Shown piece by piece: positions 6,554 through 6,863 of a stretch of 6,863 bases of DNA. A model generated the notes under the pieces. The model saw only the letters and a program-made list of their open reading frames with translations, was not told where the DNA came from and searched no databases. The stretch covers positions 1 to 6,863 of the forward strand of contig JBGPGE010000172.1 of the NCBI GenBank assembly GCA_041483675.1, read 5' to 3'. Each line of letters opens with the position of its first letter. The stretch's first letter is position 1. A program made the position numbers and the translations under genes. Source of the stretch: 2-12-FULL-60-19 sp041483675 (GTDB lineage Bacteria; Desulfobacterota; Binatia; UBA9968).

Positions 6554-6863
6554 TGCGCTTGCGGCGCGCGACTCGCCGGCGGTAGGACCAGCTCGCGCCA
6601 GATTTTTTCGTACTCGCTCTCCCGTTTTAGATAGGCCTTAGCATCGAACAGGATCGACTCGAAGCCGCTGCTCATATACGGGGGGTCGGCTTCCGCCGCC
6701 GGGTGGCATGGAACGCGCTTCCAGCGGCGATAAATTTTTTGTCCTTCGAGCGAGAGAAGGTAATCGATCAACAGAAGCGCGGCGTGAGGATGCGGCGCGG
6801 CGGCCGGCAAGGCCGCGCCGACGAGCTCGACCTCCACCGGCGCCAACGGGCGCCAGTCGATAG
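6529..6863 (-). CDS. ABC transporter extracellular solute-binding protein, C-terminal fragment (5' end beyond window)
   Basis: Only the last 110 codons are visible; the reading frame stays open to the right edge of the window, so the start, signal peptide and most of the ligand-binding domain lie outside. The visible part has the closing signature of iron(III)/spermidine-type periplasmic binding proteins: a strand around WRPLAPVEVELVGAALP, then APHPHAALLLIDYLLSLEGQKIY, where these families carry 'APHPnAAklFidFllSkeGQ'. A charged helical tail (AKAYLKRESEYEKIWRELVL) follows. Such proteins capture a small molecule or metal outside the membrane and deliver it to an ABC permease; no permease or ATPase is visible here. 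The stop (TGA, 6531-6529) lies inside the start region of the downstream oxidoreductase, so the two are almost certainly co-transcribed. An in-frame TTG at 6846 is not a credible start because conserved sequence continues upstream of it. The family is secure; the ligand is unknown. Confidence 0.82.
   Translation of the reverse strand, partial: IDWRPLAPVEVELVGAALPAAAPHPHAALLLIDYLLSLEGQKIYRRWKRVPCHPAAEADPPYMSSGFESILFDAKAYLKRESEYEKIWRELVLPPASRAPQAQWAAGGGK

Noticed and set aside
5450..6634. 394-codon plus-strand open frame
   Set aside because: It is antisense to the molybdopterin oxidoreductase, shows low-complexity Arg/Ala/Val composition and no family motif.

Overview
The window is GC-rich bacterial DNA with every convincing gene on the minus strand, so transcription runs from the right edge to the left. 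Long open frames on the plus strand are GC-rich mirror images of these genes. GC content, gene content and the style of the intergenic repeats would suit an uncultivated soil or subsurface proteobacterium, or a phylum such as Rokubacteria, NC10 or Tectomicrobia. This placement is only an impression; the window holds no taxonomic marker.

Layout in transcription order: (1) at the right edge, the C-terminal end of an ABC-transporter extracellular solute-binding protein; (2) a large molybdopterin oxidoreductase (DMSO-reductase superfamily) that overlaps it; (3) a UbiD-family prenylated-FMN decarboxylase that overlaps the oxidoreductase by 23 bp; (4) a 307-bp gap almost filled by a nested palindromic repeat element; (5) a full-length hydantoinase A/acetone carboxylase beta-like protein (HyuA); (6) the first 50 codons of a second, paralogous HyuA, 12 bp downstream and cut by the left edge. 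This last gene is read directly from the sequence by its DVGGTFTDC motif and a good ribosome binding site.

The first three genes look like one translationally coupled unit, and the two hyuA genes form a second tight pair that may or may not be co-transcribed across the repeat. Together they resemble a catabolic cluster: uptake of a small organic (perhaps aromatic or heterocyclic) acid, Mo/W-dependent redox or hydroxyl chemistry, prFMN-dependent (de)carboxylation, and an ATP-dependent HyuA-type carboxylase or hydrolase. Two different HyuA-like subunits side by side recall the acetophenone carboxylase core complex. The substrate cannot be named from the sequence. The most notable molecular oddity is that the oxidoreductase lacks a Cys, Sec or Ser where the superfamily normally supplies the metal ligand.
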